Notes: generated by a model not told the origin, from the letters alone. Positions 16,198 to 24,618 are shown, numbered from the stretch's first letter. The stretch: 64,000 nt of DNA from Sporolactobacillus kofuensis (GCF_042660205.1 NZ_JBHSTQ010000005.1:62001-126000), one strand, 5' to 3'. Numbers and translations: made by a program.

Positions 16198-17373
16198 TTA
16201 ATGATGAGAATTTGAACGAAGAATGTGGAAAATCGTCCTGTTCAACTTGCTGAATTGCACTCTTGGTGTATTCACATTAGAAAGTAGGATAATATAATTT
16301 TGTTTATCCTTCGTAAAGGCGTTGCTTCCATTCCAACCGCCAAGAACCCCGTGACTGGAATAGGTATTGGCTCCCCAGCCTTTTCGGTTGATATACCATC
16401 CGCAGCTATAAGAAACGCCGGGAAAATGGCGGCTTAAGATTTGTTGCCGACTTGTTCGTGAAATAATCGTTGCATGAGCAATTGTGCGATCAAACAGATA
16501 AAGATCCCAACTGGTCGCGTACACATCACCGCATCCAATCAGCTGTGTAAACGAGGGAATACGTTCTACAAATGCATGCTCATCTTGAAAGACATATCCG
16601 GTGGATGGGTAAGCGTAATGAAGCATTTCATCTCCAAATCCGGAGTGAAGCATGCCTGCTCGTTGGAAAATAAACTGTCGAATGTAGTCATGCAACGATT
16701 CGTGATCATTTTTCTGTACCACTCTGTCGAGAATGGCAGCAAGAAGTGCGTAATTGGTATCTGAGTAGTGCCAGACTGTGCCTGGTCTCGATGCAAGTCT
16801 CTCGGAATGCCGTTCAATAGTTTGAACCACTTCATCGCGTGTCATAGGTTGCGTGGTTTCGGGAACATCACGAAGACCAGACATGTGACATAACAGATCA
16901 AGCATGGATATCCTGTTTCCATTCGGAAAATAAGGATAAAATTTGGATACTGTATCATTTAAATGGATCCAACCACGTTCTTGCATCTGCATATAAGCAA
17001 TTGCGGTCACTGACTTTGTAATGGATCCAATATAGTAGGCGGTCAACGGTTGATTATATTTTTTTGAACGAAGATTGCTCAAATAATAACCCTTACTCAA
17101 GATAACTTTTCCGTGACTGATGATGAGTGCACTGCCTGAGAACCCACTTTGATGAATAAGGCGGTCAATCACCAGACGCTCTTTGAAAATTTTCGATTGA
17201 GACACATCTACCGTTAATAACTTCTTAGATGCTGATTTAGTAATTAACGGCTGAACTGCATGATGTGCGCTAATGAGATTCTTGTTTTGTTTAAATGTCA
17301 TTAGCGCAGCTAGAATTCCACCTCCTAGTAAAAGACTGCAGATTAAGATTGAGAGTATGTTTTTTGTTTTCAT
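16198..17373 (-). CDS. Extracellular serine hydrolase of the beta-lactamase/FmtA type, first gene of the dlt operon
   Basis: The protein has 391 residues with an N-terminal membrane anchor or signal (residues 7-25) and a class C beta-lactamase-like domain. The S-x-x-K pair is Ser117-Lys120 in SITKS. The second motif is Tyr203-Ser204-Asp205 (YSD, where this family usually has Y-x-N), and the third is His341-Gly342 in HGVLGG. It ends 14 bp before dltX and is co-directional. In Staphylococcus aureus, FmtA of this fold removes D-alanine from teichoic acid; a similar D-Ala esterase or D-Ala-D-Ala peptidase role here is an inference from context. Confidence 0.82.
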   Translation of the reverse strand: MKTKNILSILICSLLLGGGILAALMTFKQNKNLISAHHAVQPLITKSASKKLLTVDVSQSKIFKERLVIDRLIHQSGFSGSALIISHGKVILSKGYYLSNLRSKKYNQPLTAYYIGSITKSVTAIAYMQMQERGWIHLNDTVSKFYPYFPNGNRISMLDLLCHMSGLRDVPETTQPMTRDEVVQTIERHSERLASRPGTVWHYSDTNYALLAAILDRVVQKNDHESLHDYIRQFIFQRAGMLHSGFGDEMLHYAYPSTGYVFQDEHAFVERIPSFTQLIGCGDVYATSWDLYLFDRTIAHATIISRTSRQQILSRHFPGVSYSCGWYINRKGWGANTYSSHGVLGGWNGSNAFTKDKQNYIILLSNVNTPRVQFSKLNRTIFHILRSNSHH

Positions 17374-17502
17374 CGTTACCCTTTCTCAGAAAACGCACGG
17401 TTTTAGATCAGATCATTAAGGGCGATACCCTCTGAAGATCCTTTGCTGATCACAACAAACATTAGTCAACCAGATGCAGAAAATGTCTTAAATCGGCAGA
17501 TC

Positions 17503-17518
17503 GTAACTTTTTTGTTAC
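17503..17518. promoter_or_regulatory. Inverted repeat in the divergent dlt / two-component promoter region
   Basis: GTAAC-TTTTTT-GTTAC lies between the leftward serine hydrolase-dlt operon and the rightward lipoprotein-kinase operon, just before AT-rich sequence with a -10-like TATAGT. It could be a shared operator, for example for the adjacent response regulator, but nothing but symmetry and position supports this. The rest of 17374-17709 shows no gene. Confidence 0.3.
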
Positions 17519-17709
17519 CCAATTGGTGAATATTTTTTTATAGTATTAGTGTGACGTGGTGGCTCACCTTACCAAATAGGAAAGACCATCAGGATGTTTC
17601 ACTTCATCGCATGATCAATGAGTATAGACGAAGTATAATTAAATCAGTACTCAATAAAGTTAGAGCACTCCATTCGATTGATAAAAGGTCGCTCAAAAGA
17701 GAGGAAATC

Positions 17710-18897
17710 ATGCATTTGCAGAAAAAAAGAATCATGAGCTTTGCGCTTATACTGCTTTTTATCATTTCAGGCTGCTCACTCAATGAGCAACCACAAAGAT
17801 TAATTCAGCAACCAAGATTGTCTGAAACAAATACAAGAATGTTAAAATTTGTGAATCAAACGGTACCAGAACATGCACAGTTGATTGCTCCGATCCAGTC
17901 CAACTATAAGGGAAAAGTTATGGTGGTGAAACCAGAGGTCTTTGGACGGAGGACAGCACTCTTTTTTTATGTGATTGAAAATCATATTCATTTTGTTGCA
18001 ATCGCACAATACAAAGACAAATGGCGAAAAATATATGACGAAGAAATGAATGCTTCAAGCATCTCAAAAGTTGCCATTACTGCTTTGGGTCATCATGAAG
18101 AAGCAGAAATTTTTATTGCACGAGAAAGTGTGCCTCAAAATCAATTGAATGTGTACACAGTCAAGCATGGCCGGCTGATCAAACAGCTGTCTTCACCATT
18201 CGCAAGTATGGCTACAGGTGTATGGGGGAATAACAATCAACTTCTTGAATTGGCTGTTTTTCGACCTATTCAAGCATCTCAGAATATTGGGATGGACCTT
18301 TATCAATTTTCGAAACAAAATGTACCGGTGTTAATCCAACGAGAGAACAGAAGCGCGCAGATGATGCATTTTGAAAAGTGGATGATGAACCAACGCGGTG
18401 CGCACTCAAATGATGGGATAACGATTCAAAACCAGTGGTTTGATTCCAGAAATCCACTATTCAAGGGAAAAGAGCTCGTTTTCGGAACGACTACTTCTGT
18501 CGTGCGATGGAGAGACCCTACGTGGATACCAAAAGGTGTTTATCTTCATGCACGCATACCGCTCCGATGGAACCCTTTTACCCAGAACACCTTGACCAGG
18601 TCACAAATACCGATTGTAGAAAGGTATTATGATAGTTTGAAACGATTTTTCATTGATCTACCCGTCGGTGCGGCTATGAAAATCAATAGCGTGAAATTGT
18701 CCGGAGATCATGTTCAATTCATTGGAAAAAATGGATCAACTTATCTTGAGGTGTTTCGATTCAAAAGAACGAATTGGCTAACGAGAAACAAGAGCCGTTG
18801 GGAGAAAATCGGTGCTTCACGCAACTATGTGTTTGCAGTGCCAAGAGAATATAGAGACGTGGCAAGTGGCGTTATTGCGGGTGCTTATCATGAATAA
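17710..18897 (+). CDS. Putative lipoprotein of unknown function, linked to a two-component system
   Basis: The protein has 395 residues. A lipoprotein signal peptide is clear: positively charged start, hydrophobic stretch FALILLFIISG, and lipobox cysteine in IISGC (about residue 19). The rest has no domain I recognise; alternating strands around ENHIHFVAIAQYKDKW suggest beta structure. ATG 17710 is chosen over far-upstream GTGs because GAGAGGAAATC precedes it and the signal peptide starts there. It is 67 bp ahead of a response regulator and kinase, so it may be a sensor accessory protein or a target of the system (inference). Confidence 0.65.
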   Translation: MHLQKKRIMSFALILLFIISGCSLNEQPQRLIQQPRLSETNTRMLKFVNQTVPEHAQLIAPIQSNYKGKVMVVKPEVFGRRTALFFYVIENHIHFVAIAQYKDKWRKIYDEEMNASSISKVAITALGHHEEAEIFIARESVPQNQLNVYTVKHGRLIKQLSSPFASMATGVWGNNNQLLELAVFRPIQASQNIGMDLYQFSKQNVPVLIQRENRSAQMMHFEKWMMNQRGAHSNDGITIQNQWFDSRNPLFKGKELVFGTTTSVVRWRDPTWIPKGVYLHARIPLRWNPFTQNTLTRSQIPIVERYYDSLKRFFIDLPVGAAMKINSVKLSGDHVQFIGKNGSTYLEVFRFKRTNWLTRNKSRWEKIGASRNYVFAVPREYRDVASGVIAGAYHE

Positions 18898-18964
18898 TGA
18901 TGAAAAAAAGTAAGAGAAATTAGCTTTGCATGGAGCAAAGCGGTAATACGAGGTGAACGATCAA

Positions 18965-19660
18965 ATGGAACAAATAATGGTTGTAGAAGATGAAGCATCA
19001 ATCCGGGGATTTATTGTATTAAGTCTGAAACATGCCGGGTTTGATGTGCTCCAGGCGGAAACCGGAGAAGAAGCATTGGAGATTCTTGAAGAGAAACCGA
19101 TGATACAAATTATTTTATTAGATGTGATGCTTCCAGGTATCAATGGATTTGATGTTGCAAAACAAGTGCGCGCATGGAATAAATCCATAGGCATCATCCT
19201 ACTCACAGCGAAAATACAAGAAGCTGATAAGGTGCAGGGGCTTGATTTGGGTGCTGATGATTATATTACAAAACCATTTAGTCCTGCTGAAATGATTGCA
19301 CGTGTAAAAGCGGTGTTACGTCGCCTGAATGACCCTGTTTCTCAAGTTCAAAATGAGTATATTACATCATCTCCATTTAAGCTTTCAAAGAAAAATGAAC
19401 AGTTTTTTAAGGACGATCAATTAATTGAATTGACACCAACAGAATTTCTGTTGATCGAAACATTAATGGAACATGAAGATAGTCTGCTTTCACGGGATGA
19501 ATTGCTTGAACATGTATGGGGCACTCATTTTGGCGATGCAAAAATTGTTGATGTTAATATTCGACGCTTGAGGCAGAAAATAGAAGAGGATCCATCTGAT
19601 CCTCAATATATTTGTACGCATTGGGGTAGAGGTTACTTCTGGCATGGTGGCAGTAAATGA
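18965..19660 (+). CDS. OmpR-family response regulator
   Basis: The protein has 231 residues. The receiver domain has the acidic pocket VVEDE, phospho-acceptor Asp in ILLDVMLPG, Thr in LLTAK and Lys in YITKPFS. The C-terminal winged helix reads LTPTEFLLIETLM ... VDVNIRRLRQKIE. The start is set at ATG 18965 since GAGGTGA precedes it by 8 bp; an upstream GTG lies within that site. It overlaps the kinase gene by 4 bp. Confidence 0.93.
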   Translation: MEQIMVVEDEASIRGFIVLSLKHAGFDVLQAETGEEALEILEEKPMIQIILLDVMLPGINGFDVAKQVRAWNKSIGIILLTAKIQEADKVQGLDLGADDYITKPFSPAEMIARVKAVLRRLNDPVSQVQNEYITSSPFKLSKKNEQFFKDDQLIELTPTEFLLIETLMEHEDSLLSRDELLEHVWGTHFGDAKIVDVNIRRLRQKIEEDPSDPQYICTHWGRGYFWHGGSK

Positions 19661-21030
19661 CGCGCAAATTAGTTTTACATTTTATGATCATTATTTTACT
19701 TACCCTCGCCTTGAGTGAAACAGTGCTGTTCTGGGCTGTTCGCCATTATTTCTATGATCGCGTTGAAAATACATTACAAGTACATGCACAAGACTCGAAT
19801 AGCCTCTATAAGAAATTCAATAGCAAACTGGTCATTCATCGATGGAGCAATCCGCTGAATGAGGTCATGGATAGTTTTAAATTTTCCGGGACGACCTTGG
19901 AAATCTATGATGCAAGTGGCAATATGGTCGATTCATCAACAAACGTAATCGATCCATCTAAAATCGAACTGAACGCATCCCTGTTTTATAACAATGAGTT
20001 CGCTCAGGTGGAACGGCTCGCATCGACTGGTGAAAAGGTCATGGCCGTGTACTTTCCAGTTCATGTCAGGGGAAAAGTGTACATTCTCCGCTATCTTTCT
20101 TCACTTATTCCTGTTGATCACGAATTGCGTATCATCTTGCTTGCATCCCTTCTTTGCGGTGGAGCTGTCGCGTTGCTCGTTTTCGTTGTGAGCTTAAAAC
20201 TTGCGCAATCCATTGCGACACCGATGAAACAGATGATTGATGTTTCATCAAAAATGGCATCGGGTAATTTTACGATACGGATGCATGAAGATTATCAGGA
20301 TGAATTGGGGGACTTGGCAAAGACACTGAATAGTATGGCTGATGAGATTCAAAAAAATGAGCGGTTACAGAACACATTCATTTCTTCAATATCGCATGAT
20401 TTATTGACCCCATTAACAGGCATCAAAGGGTGGAGTGAAACGATGCTTATGGATGAGGCAACGACCATAGATGAATTTCGCGAAGGTTTGACTGTGATCA
20501 GCAAAGAATCTAATCGATTAACACAATTAGTCGGTGATCTACTTGATTTATCGAAATTGAAACAGAATACATTAACGATACATCGCGAAAGAATAAGAAT
20601 TGATGAGGTGCTCAAACGATCCATTCGCTCAATTCAAATGAAAGCAGCCGCAAAAAATTGTCGCGTTGTTATTCAGCATGATAAAAAAGTCGTCGTTGAT
20701 GCCGATGCAAACAGAATGCAACAGGTCCTGATCAATTTGCTCGCTAATGCAATAAAATTTGCGGATGCCGGTACGCAAATTATCGCTTCGATTGACGAAG
20801 ATCAAACGTCAATTCGTATATCGATTAAGGATTGGGGAGTCGTGATTGAACAAAACGAGATTCCAAAATTAACGGATCCCTTCTATCAAACAAAATCAAA
20901 TGGTCGTGGGTCGGGTCTTGGCCTTGCGATATCAAAGAACATCATTGACCTCCATGGGGGAACTTTATCAATAACCAGTGACCTTAAATCTGGAACCAAA
21001 GTAGTGATCACATTACCAAAAGCCGAATGA
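19657..21030 (+). CDS. Sensor histidine kinase
   Basis: The protein has 457 residues. It has an N-terminal membrane helix, an extracellular domain of about 130 residues, a second helix (ILLASLLCGGAVALLVFVV), a HAMP domain, an H-box SSISHDLLTPLTGIKGW with the phospho-accepting His, an N-box RMQQVLINLLANAIKF, and a G2-box GRGSGLGLAISKNII. The G1-box reads DWGVVIEQNEI where D-x-G-x-G is usual, so the second glycine is replaced by valine. The two-membrane-helix layout suggests it senses an envelope signal. The neighbourhood of dlt suggests cell-wall or cationic-peptide stress (inference). Confidence 0.9.
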   Translation: MTRKLVLHFMIIILLTLALSETVLFWAVRHYFYDRVENTLQVHAQDSNSLYKKFNSKLVIHRWSNPLNEVMDSFKFSGTTLEIYDASGNMVDSSTNVIDPSKIELNASLFYNNEFAQVERLASTGEKVMAVYFPVHVRGKVYILRYLSSLIPVDHELRIILLASLLCGGAVALLVFVVSLKLAQSIATPMKQMIDVSSKMASGNFTIRMHEDYQDELGDLAKTLNSMADEIQKNERLQNTFISSISHDLLTPLTGIKGWSETMLMDEATTIDEFREGLTVISKESNRLTQLVGDLLDLSKLKQNTLTIHRERIRIDEVLKRSIRSIQMKAAAKNCRVVIQHDKKVVVDADANRMQQVLINLLANAIKFADAGTQIIASIDEDQTSIRISIKDWGVVIEQNEIPKLTDPFYQTKSNGRGSGLGLAISKNIIDLHGGTLSITSDLKSGTKVVITLPKAE

Positions 21031-21057
21031 TCCGTTCAATTCAATTGGATCATCGGC
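21022..21057 (+). terminator. Terminator of the two-component operon
   Basis: GCCGAATGATCC ... GGATCATCGGC followed by TTCTTTAG; the left arm overlaps the last codons of the kinase gene. Confidence 0.8.
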
Positions 21058-21095
21058 TTCTTTAGTATACTCGGATTTCCTACTCTTATTTTCTT

Positions 21096-21172
21096 ATTTC
21101 CGAACGTTATTTGATGAATTTAATATAGCGTTCGTTGTTTCGTTGACGTATCGTGCATTCTGCTGATATAAT
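21096..21172 (+). promoter_or_regulatory. pbuG promoter with inverted PurBox pair
   Basis: CCGAACGTT (21100-21108) and AGCGTTCGT (21127-21135) form an inverted pair of PurBox-like sequences about 18 bp apart, matching PurR sites of Bacillus. A promoter TTGACG (21143-21148), 18 bp, TATAAT (21167-21172) follows directly. PurR repression relieved by PRPP is the expected control (family knowledge). Confidence 0.75.
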
Positions 21173-21217
21173 GAACGAGGTAAAAAGAGTTATTATTTTG
21201 TTCCTGTTTCAAAAGAA

Positions 21218-21346
21218 TTATTTTTCTTTGCATATCACCTTGCATTAGCATTTATTCTTCGTGCTTCAATGGCTTTGAAGCTTTTTTTGTTTTTTTGTTC
21301 ATGAGCTACTGTGTTTGAATACGGGTTGAAATGCAAAGAATAATAA
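21218..21346 (+). promoter_or_regulatory. pbuG leader with terminator enclosed by a long-range inverted repeat
   Basis: A GCTTCA-TGGC-TTGAAGC hairpin followed by TTTTTTTGTTTTTTT (about 21263-21297) looks like an intrinsic terminator between promoter and gene. It is enclosed by arms TTATTTTTCTTTGCAT (21218-21233) and ATGCAAAGAATAATAA (21331-21346), complementary in 15 of 16 bases. No purine-aptamer core is visible. It may be an attenuator of a different kind, or a small inserted element. Confidence 0.45.
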
Positions 21347-21385
21347 GATTGATACGAGCAAAATAAGACCATAAGGGGGATTATT

Positions 21386-22693
21386 GTGAACGAGAACTGG
21401 TTGTCACGTTATTTTCAGTTTTCAGAGTTGAAGACCACTTTGGGCCGTGAAACGTTGGCAGGACTAACTACTTTTATTTCGATGGCGTACATACTCTTCG
21501 TCAATCCAAGCGTGCTCAGTGCTTCCGGCATGGACAAAGGTGCGGTATTCACCGCCACAGCTATTGCCAGCGCGTTGGGCTGCCTGATCATGGGTATTGT
21601 TGCTAAGTATCCAATTGCGATTGCACCTGGACTCGGAGTCAATGCATTCTTTGCTTATTCTGTCTGCATCGGCATGAAAATTCCTTGGGAAACTGCGTTA
21701 GCAGGTGTATTCATTGCGTCAATTATCTTCTTTATTATTACTATTTTTAAACTACGTGAAATAATCATTGATGCGATTCCACAGAGCTTGAAACTGGCAA
21801 TGGCTGCTGGTATCGGTCTCTTTATTGCATTCATCGGTTTACATGAAGGCGGCTTGATTGTTGCAGATAAGGCAACAACGGTAGCTTTTGGACCATTGAA
21901 TGTCGGCACAACATGGCTGACGATTTTCGGTTTGATTGTAACAATTATTTTGATGGTTAGAAAAGTTCCGGGCGCTATCTTTATCGGTATGGTTTTGACT
22001 TCAATTGTCGGCATCATTTTCAAATTGATTTCGCTACCTACATCAATTGTTTCCGCTGCACCAAGCCTCGCTCCTACTTTTGGCAAGGCGATAACCCATG
22101 TTCCTGATATTAATACACTGCAACTTGGTGTTGTTGTTCTGACTTTCTTGCTCGTGACGTTCTTTGATACTGCCGGTACGTTAATCGGACTCGCTGAACA
22201 AGCGGGATTCATTAAGAATAACAAGATGCCAAGAGTTGGACAGGCTCTACTTGCCGATTCAACGTCGATGCTTGTTGGTTCTGTAGTAGGTACATCACCA
22301 ACATCAGCTTATATCGAATCCTCTACAGGTATTGCTGTTGGTGGACGCTCCGGATTCACTGCTGTTGTCACTGGTATTCTGTTCCTTTTCGGCATGCTAT
22401 TCTCGCCGCTCTTGTCAGTTGTTACTGCACAAGTAACGGCTCCTGCACTGATTATTGTTGGTGTGCTGATGGCAAGTGCCCTGAAACAGATTCCTTGGGA
22501 TAAGTTCGAAATTGCAGTTCCTGCCTTCTTAACAGTACTGGGCATGCCGCTGACTTACAGCATCTCAGACGGTATCGCAATTGGTTTCATCGTTTACCCA
22601 ATTACGATGATTGCCGCTAAACGTTGGAAAGAAATTCATCCGATTGTTTATGTACTGTTCTTTGTCTTTATTATCTTCTTTGCACTTGTATAA
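21386..22693 (+). CDS. pbuG: Guanine/hypoxanthine permease (AzgA-like, NCS2 family)
   Basis: The protein has 435 residues and 12 or more hydrophobic segments. Family motifs are seen: ETLAGLTTFISMAYILFVNP at the start, PGLGVNAFFAY, FFDTAGTLIGLAEQAG, and SPTSAYIESSTGIAVGGRSG. It imports purine bases with protons across the cytoplasmic membrane. In B. subtilis pbuG lies upstream of purE with small genes between, as here. PbuO, the paralogue, is an alternative; the gene neighbourhood favours PbuG. Expression is likely under PurR through the PurBox pair upstream. AAGGGGG lies 7-8 bp before the GTG start. Confidence 0.9.
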   Translation: MNENWLSRYFQFSELKTTLGRETLAGLTTFISMAYILFVNPSVLSASGMDKGAVFTATAIASALGCLIMGIVAKYPIAIAPGLGVNAFFAYSVCIGMKIPWETALAGVFIASIIFFIITIFKLREIIIDAIPQSLKLAMAAGIGLFIAFIGLHEGGLIVADKATTVAFGPLNVGTTWLTIFGLIVTIILMVRKVPGAIFIGMVLTSIVGIIFKLISLPTSIVSAAPSLAPTFGKAITHVPDINTLQLGVVVLTFLLVTFFDTAGTLIGLAEQAGFIKNNKMPRVGQALLADSTSMLVGSVVGTSPTSAYIESSTGIAVGGRSGFTAVVTGILFLFGMLFSPLLSVVTAQVTAPALIIVGVLMASALKQIPWDKFEIAVPAFLTVLGMPLTYSISDGIAIGFIVYPITMIAAKRWKEIHPIVYVLFFVFIIFFALV

Positions 22694-22709
22694 ACGAATC
22701 CACTAAGAA

Positions 22710-22740
22710 AAATCTCCTCCAGGTATATTGGAGGAGATTT
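22710..22740 (+). terminator. Terminator of pbuG
   Basis: AAATCTCCTCC ... GGAGGAGATTT with a 9-nt loop and a run of T that continues to 22744. Confidence 0.9.
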
Positions 22741-22785
22741 TTTTTGCAAGTAAGGCAAGTTTGTAATTTTTGACGAAGCAAAGTT

Positions 22786-22935
22786 AGGGGACAGAATGCG
22801 AAGATGCGAAACTCCTGCGGGACCGTTCCAGTTCATGTGAGCGAAGTAAGACCCCAGAGATTACCGGTTGATCATGGAGGCTCACGGATCGCCCGGGGCT
22901 GTCCGAGCTGATGCGAGCAACCGGAGCTATTCAAA
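22786..22935. repeat. Copy of a Bacillaceae-type intergenic repeat
   Basis: The stretch contains GCGAAACTCCTGCGGGA, AGACCCCAGAG, GGAGGCTCACGGATCGCCCG and GCGAGCAACCGGAGC in that order. This is the layout of a dispersed intergenic repeat of about 150 bp seen in many Bacillaceae genomes, here rather degenerate. It fills the otherwise empty 22741-23107 gap. A short truncated copy lies at 55737-55767. An open frame through it is a by-product. Confidence 0.6.
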
Positions 22936-23107
22936 GCCAAATGCAAAGCAGAAGCTACCACATCATGAGAACGTAAGAACTTGGCGGTTTTTTGCCCAAT
23001 TTTTCTCAGTATATTCATCCGAGTCCGTTAAGTCTAAATACATGAGAATACCTAAAGATAATCAGAGACATGCTAAGGATTAATGAATCCTGAAAGGCGT
23101 GAAAATA

Positions 23108-23386
23108 ATGATGTCTTTAGTATTAGCTATTTTATTTTGGGTGCTGGGTATGATCTTGATGAATGCGGGCTTTTTCTTAACTAAGAAAATGCGTGAAGCA
23201 AGCGATCATTTACTTGAGGATGCTGAACATGAGGAAGGGAAAGACAACTCCGCCAGCATTGCGCGAACTATTGAGGGAGCTATTCTTGACCATATTCCAA
23301 GCTATGTTCTTCATCTTGTAGGCGCTGTCCTTGGCTCCATGTTTTTTGTTATTGGTTTTGTTGCGCTCGCTTTTTATTTCCATTGA
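23108..23386 (+). CDS. Small membrane protein of unknown function
   Basis: The protein has 92 residues with two hydrophobic segments: residues 1-25 (LVLAILFWVLGMILMNAGFF) and the end (VGAVLGSMFFVIGFVALAFY), joined by an acidic loop with EDAEHEEGKD. The position between pbuG and purE corresponds to the yeb cluster of B. subtilis, but I cannot assign it to one of those genes. ATG 23108 is chosen over GTG 23099 because AAAGG sits about 10 bp upstream. Confidence 0.65.
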   Translation: MMSLVLAILFWVLGMILMNAGFFLTKKMREASDHLLEDAEHEEGKDNSASIARTIEGAILDHIPSYVLHLVGAVLGSMFFVIGFVALAFYFH

Positions 23387-23472
23387 CTGTTTGCATTTTC
23401 AAATTGTCGAAATTGAGGTGCAACTGATATAATAAATGTACAAAATTCGATAAAAGTTGCTAAAAGTCTACA

Positions 23473-23739
23473 TTGGTGAGGGAGTATGAAATCCGTGATT
23501 GGTACTTGAGCAAAAAAAGAAAGAGCAACAACCAGACTGATCAACCACTAAAGAAAAAATTTGTTGTTGGCGAAGCGGAAACAATCGCTCAATGTCTTGA
23601 TCGAATGAAAAGCGAAGGATACACGCCAATCAGACGCTCTGAGCAGCCACTATTCCGTGAAACGCCAGAAGGTCCAGAATGCATTGGGAGAGAATGCGTA
23701 ATGGAAGGACGAAAGATACCCTCAAAAGGCGAACAATAG
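23473..23739 (+). CDS. NETI-motif protein (YebG-like)
   Basis: The protein has up to 88 residues. The core ETIAQCLDRMKSEGYTPIRR, then EQPLFRE, matches the short NETI-motif family (B. subtilis YebG), whose gene also precedes purE. Function is unknown. The start is uncertain: TTG 23473 and GTG 23476 lack a good ribosome binding site, and TTG 23506 would give a 77-residue protein closer to family length. The first PurBox of the pur operon overlaps its last codons. Confidence 0.75.
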   Translation: MVREYEIRDWYLSKKRKSNNQTDQPLKKKFVVGEAETIAQCLDRMKSEGYTPIRRSEQPLFRETPEGPECIGRECVMEGRKIPSKGEQ

Positions 23740-23803
23740 ATTCTCTTTGCCTACTTAATGTTCGATAATCCGGTTGACATGCTGTGAATATTGTTGTTAT
23801 GAT
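23729..23803 (+). promoter_or_regulatory. pur operon promoter with inverted PurBox pair
   Basis: GCGAACAAT (23729-23737) and AATGTTCGA (23757-23765) form an inverted PurBox pair; the promoter TTGACA (23774-23779), 18-bp spacer, TATGAT (23798-23803) follows. The arrangement mirrors the pbuG promoter in this window, supporting joint PurR control. Confidence 0.8.
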
Positions 23804-23828
23804 GAGAGTGTCAAAAAAGAAAAGCGAA

Positions 23829-23900
23829 CCCTCATATATTTTTGGGAATATGGCCCAACTGTTTCTACCTGGCGACCGATAATTGCCGGACTATGAAGGG
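23829..23900 (+). promoter_or_regulatory. Purine (guanine-class) riboswitch aptamer upstream of purE
   Basis: P1 arms CCCTCATA and TATGAAGGG enclose the conserved core: AATATGG, GTTTCTACC, and GGACTATG. The three-way-junction base that pairs with the ligand is C (GACTATG), which specifies guanine/hypoxanthine rather than adenine. Binding should favour the terminator at 23944-23997 and stop transcription of the pur operon. Confidence 0.92.
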
Positions 23901-23943
23901 AAAATGTTACGTTTTGTTTTAAACCGCTGCCCGCGGTAAAAGA

Positions 23944-23997
23944 CCAGACGGTTGTTTTCTCTTTTTCCGGGAAAACAGCTGTTCTGGGCTTTTTATT
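23944..23997 (+). terminator. Riboswitch expression-platform terminator
   Basis: CCAG...TGTTTTC-loop-GAAAACA...CTGG followed by GCTTTTTATT, between the guanine aptamer and purE. A CCGCTGCCCGCGG element upstream may take part in the antiterminator. The remaining leader to 24132 has no recognised element other than the purE ribosome binding site. Confidence 0.75.
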
Positions 23998-24132
23998 GTC
24001 TGGATTTCGAGCCCTATTATGACGGTCAAGAAAGATTGGAACTGTTGTGCGTCGAGTCGTTCAATGTCGAGATTGAGCGAAAAATATTCCCAGACTTTAA
24101 ATTTATTTGGTACTTTTTGGGGAGGCAATATC

Positions 24133-24618
24133 GTGAGTCAAGCAGTAGTTGGTGTGATCATGGGAAGTAGTTCGGATTGGGAAACCATGAAGCATGCATG
24201 TGACATTTTAGATGAATTGGACATTCCTTATGAGAAGAAAGTAGTTTCTGCACATCGAACACCGGATCTGATGTTTGACTATGCAGAGACTGCCCGCGAT
24301 CGCGGATTAAAGGTGATTATTGCCGGTGCGGGCGGAGCAGCACACTTGCCGGGTATGACGGCAGCAAAGACGACGTTACCGGTTATTGGTGTTCCGGTGA
24401 AGTCGCGCGCGCTCAGCGGCATGGATTCGCTGTTGTCAATCGTGCAAATGCCGGCCGGAATTCCGGTGGCGACGGTGGCAATCGGTGATTCAGGTGCAAA
24501 AAATGCTGCCCTCTTAGCAGCACAGATGCTGTCGGCTTTTGACGAACAATTGAAGGATCGACTGGAAGCCTATCGTGAATCTCTCGCCAAAAAGGCAAAG
24601 GAAAGTGAACTGAAATGA
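24133..24618 (+). CDS. purE: N5-carboxyaminoimidazole ribonucleotide mutase PurE
   Basis: The protein has 161 residues, class I PurE. The nucleotide-binding GSSSDWETM and SAHRTPDLM motifs and the AGAGGAAHLPGM loop are intact. It converts N5-CAIR, made by PurK, to CAIR. The start is GTG 24133 with GGGGAGGC 7 bp upstream; an in-frame ATG 38 codons earlier lies inside the riboswitch leader and is rejected. It overlaps purK by 4 bp. Confidence 0.96.
   Translation: MSQAVVGVIMGSSSDWETMKHACDILDELDIPYEKKVVSAHRTPDLMFDYAETARDRGLKVIIAGAGGAAHLPGMTAAKTTLPVIGVPVKSRALSGMDSLLSIVQMPAGIPVATVAIGDSGAKNAALLAAQMLSAFDEQLKDRLEAYRESLAKKAKESELK

Noticed and set aside
21173..21385. Purine riboswitch upstream of pbuG
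   Set aside because: No GTTTCTACC or GACTATG core can be found in the leader, unlike the purE leader.
22868..23083. 71-codon frame between pbuG and the small membrane gene
   Set aside because: Lies in the Bacillaceae-type intergenic repeat and has no recognisable protein features.
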